Shown here: one piece after another, positions 38,898 to 40,220 of the stretch
How positions within the stretch are numbered: the first letter of the stretch is position 1
Layout: each line of letters starts with the position of its first letter
NCBI GenBank assembly: GCA_021812825.1
Contig: JAKAMO010000012.1
Span: forward strand, 1 to 40,220
Direction: 5' to 3'
Source of the DNA: a bacterium
Lineage (GTDB): Bacteria; Elusimicrobiota; Elusimicrobia; Elusimicrobiales; UBA9959
DNA: 40,220 nt
The notes under the pieces: model-generated
What the model saw: only the letters and a program-made list of their open reading frames with translations
The model's database searches: none
What the model was told of the DNA's origin: nothing
Program-made: the position numbers and the translations under genes

Positions 38898-39053
38898 TCA
38901 GGACTTCACTTCCTTGTGGGGAGTGCTCTTGCCGCACTTGCGGCAGAACTTGTTGAGTTCGAGCTTGTTCTCCTGCTTCTTGCCCCTGGCATAGTGATAG
39001 TTCTTGTCCTTGCAGACCGTGCAACCGAGGGTTATATGTATTCTGTCGCCCAT
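38898..39053 (-). CDS. rpmG: 50S ribosomal protein L33
   Basis: A 51-aa protein beginning MGDRIHITLGCTVCKDKNYH. It has two zinc-ribbon pairs, C11xxC14 and C37xxC40 (FCRKCGKSTPHKE), so it is the zinc-binding (C+) form of L33. It starts 67 nt after the tuf stop and ends 7 nt before the tRNA-Trp 5' end. A GGAG lies about 11 nt upstream of the ATG. Confidence 0.95.
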   Translation of the reverse strand: MGDRIHITLGCTVCKDKNYHYARGKKQENKLELNKFCRKCGKSTPHKEVKS

Positions 39054-39068
39054 ATTCTTTAGCTCCGT

Positions 39069-39109
39069 AAAAAGATCGGCCTGCGGCGCCCGCTCTTCGC
39101 GGACGCCGC
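39069..39109 (-). terminator. hairpin with distant T-tract after tuf
   Basis: On the minus strand arms GCGGCGTCCGC and GCGGGCGCCGC (39109-39099 / 39093-39083) pair with one mismatch and a 5-nt loop. A TTTTT run lies 9 nt further on (39073-39069). The distance is large for a strong terminator. Partial termination would set the high tuf to low secE/nusG expression ratio. Confidence 0.4.
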
Positions 39110-39120
39110 CGCCAGCGCGC

Positions 39121-40220
<1,100 letters not shown>

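Overview
The window is a GC-rich bacterial chromosome segment (roughly two thirds G+C by eye) packed with operons. No insertion sequence, prophage, CRISPR array or rRNA is visible. Core genes (tuf-rpmG-trpT-secE-nusG-rplK-rplA and infC-rpmI-rplT-pheS-pheT) show a main chromosome. A GYF_2-type protein, a TSCPD protein, a divergent membrane pyrophosphatase, [FeFe]-hydrogenase-type HydE and the C5 heme pathway together would fit Elusimicrobiota or another deep-branching Gram-negative lineage. That assignment is inference only.

Layout. (1) 27-2318, plus strand: a hydrogenase-maturation operon of a HypC-HydE fusion, HypA and a MinD/Mrp-type ATPase resembling the ATPase-type HypB of archaea. (2) 2364-3002: a DUF2934/DUF2267-like protein with a palindrome in its promoter region. 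(3) 7733 down to 3164, minus: ZapB-like, ZapA, RarA, XseA, XseB, a membrane protein and a GYF-domain protein in one tightly packed operon. (4) 19288 down to 7937, minus: a ten-gene heme operon hemA-hemCD-hemB-hemL-HK-RR-hemE-hemN-hemH-hemY. It encodes every step from glutamyl-tRNA to protoheme, with a two-component system in the middle and a Pho-box-like direct repeat at the hemA promoter.

(5) 19555-28239: a secreted trypsin-like protease, a histidine kinase with three receiver-like domains that lack key residues, a coupled secreted alpha-amylase and pirin pair, an unrecognised secreted protein with an internal duplication, and a secreted M6 metalloprotease. (6) 33149 down to 27988, minus: infC (TTG start), rpmI, rplT, pheS, a structured 150-nt gap, pheT and a TSCPD protein. 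(7) 33241-36680, minus: a YdcF/SanA-like protein and a divergent membrane pyrophosphatase. (8) 36744 to the right edge, minus: the transcription/translation cluster, ending in a 5'-truncated tuf.

The most unusual items are the HypC-HydE fusion beside HypA and an ATPase-type HypB, the two-component system inside the heme operon with its candidate operator, several promoters whose -10 box lies 6-7 nt from the start codon (probable leaderless mRNAs), and structured intergenic elements that I cannot assign to a known RNA family.
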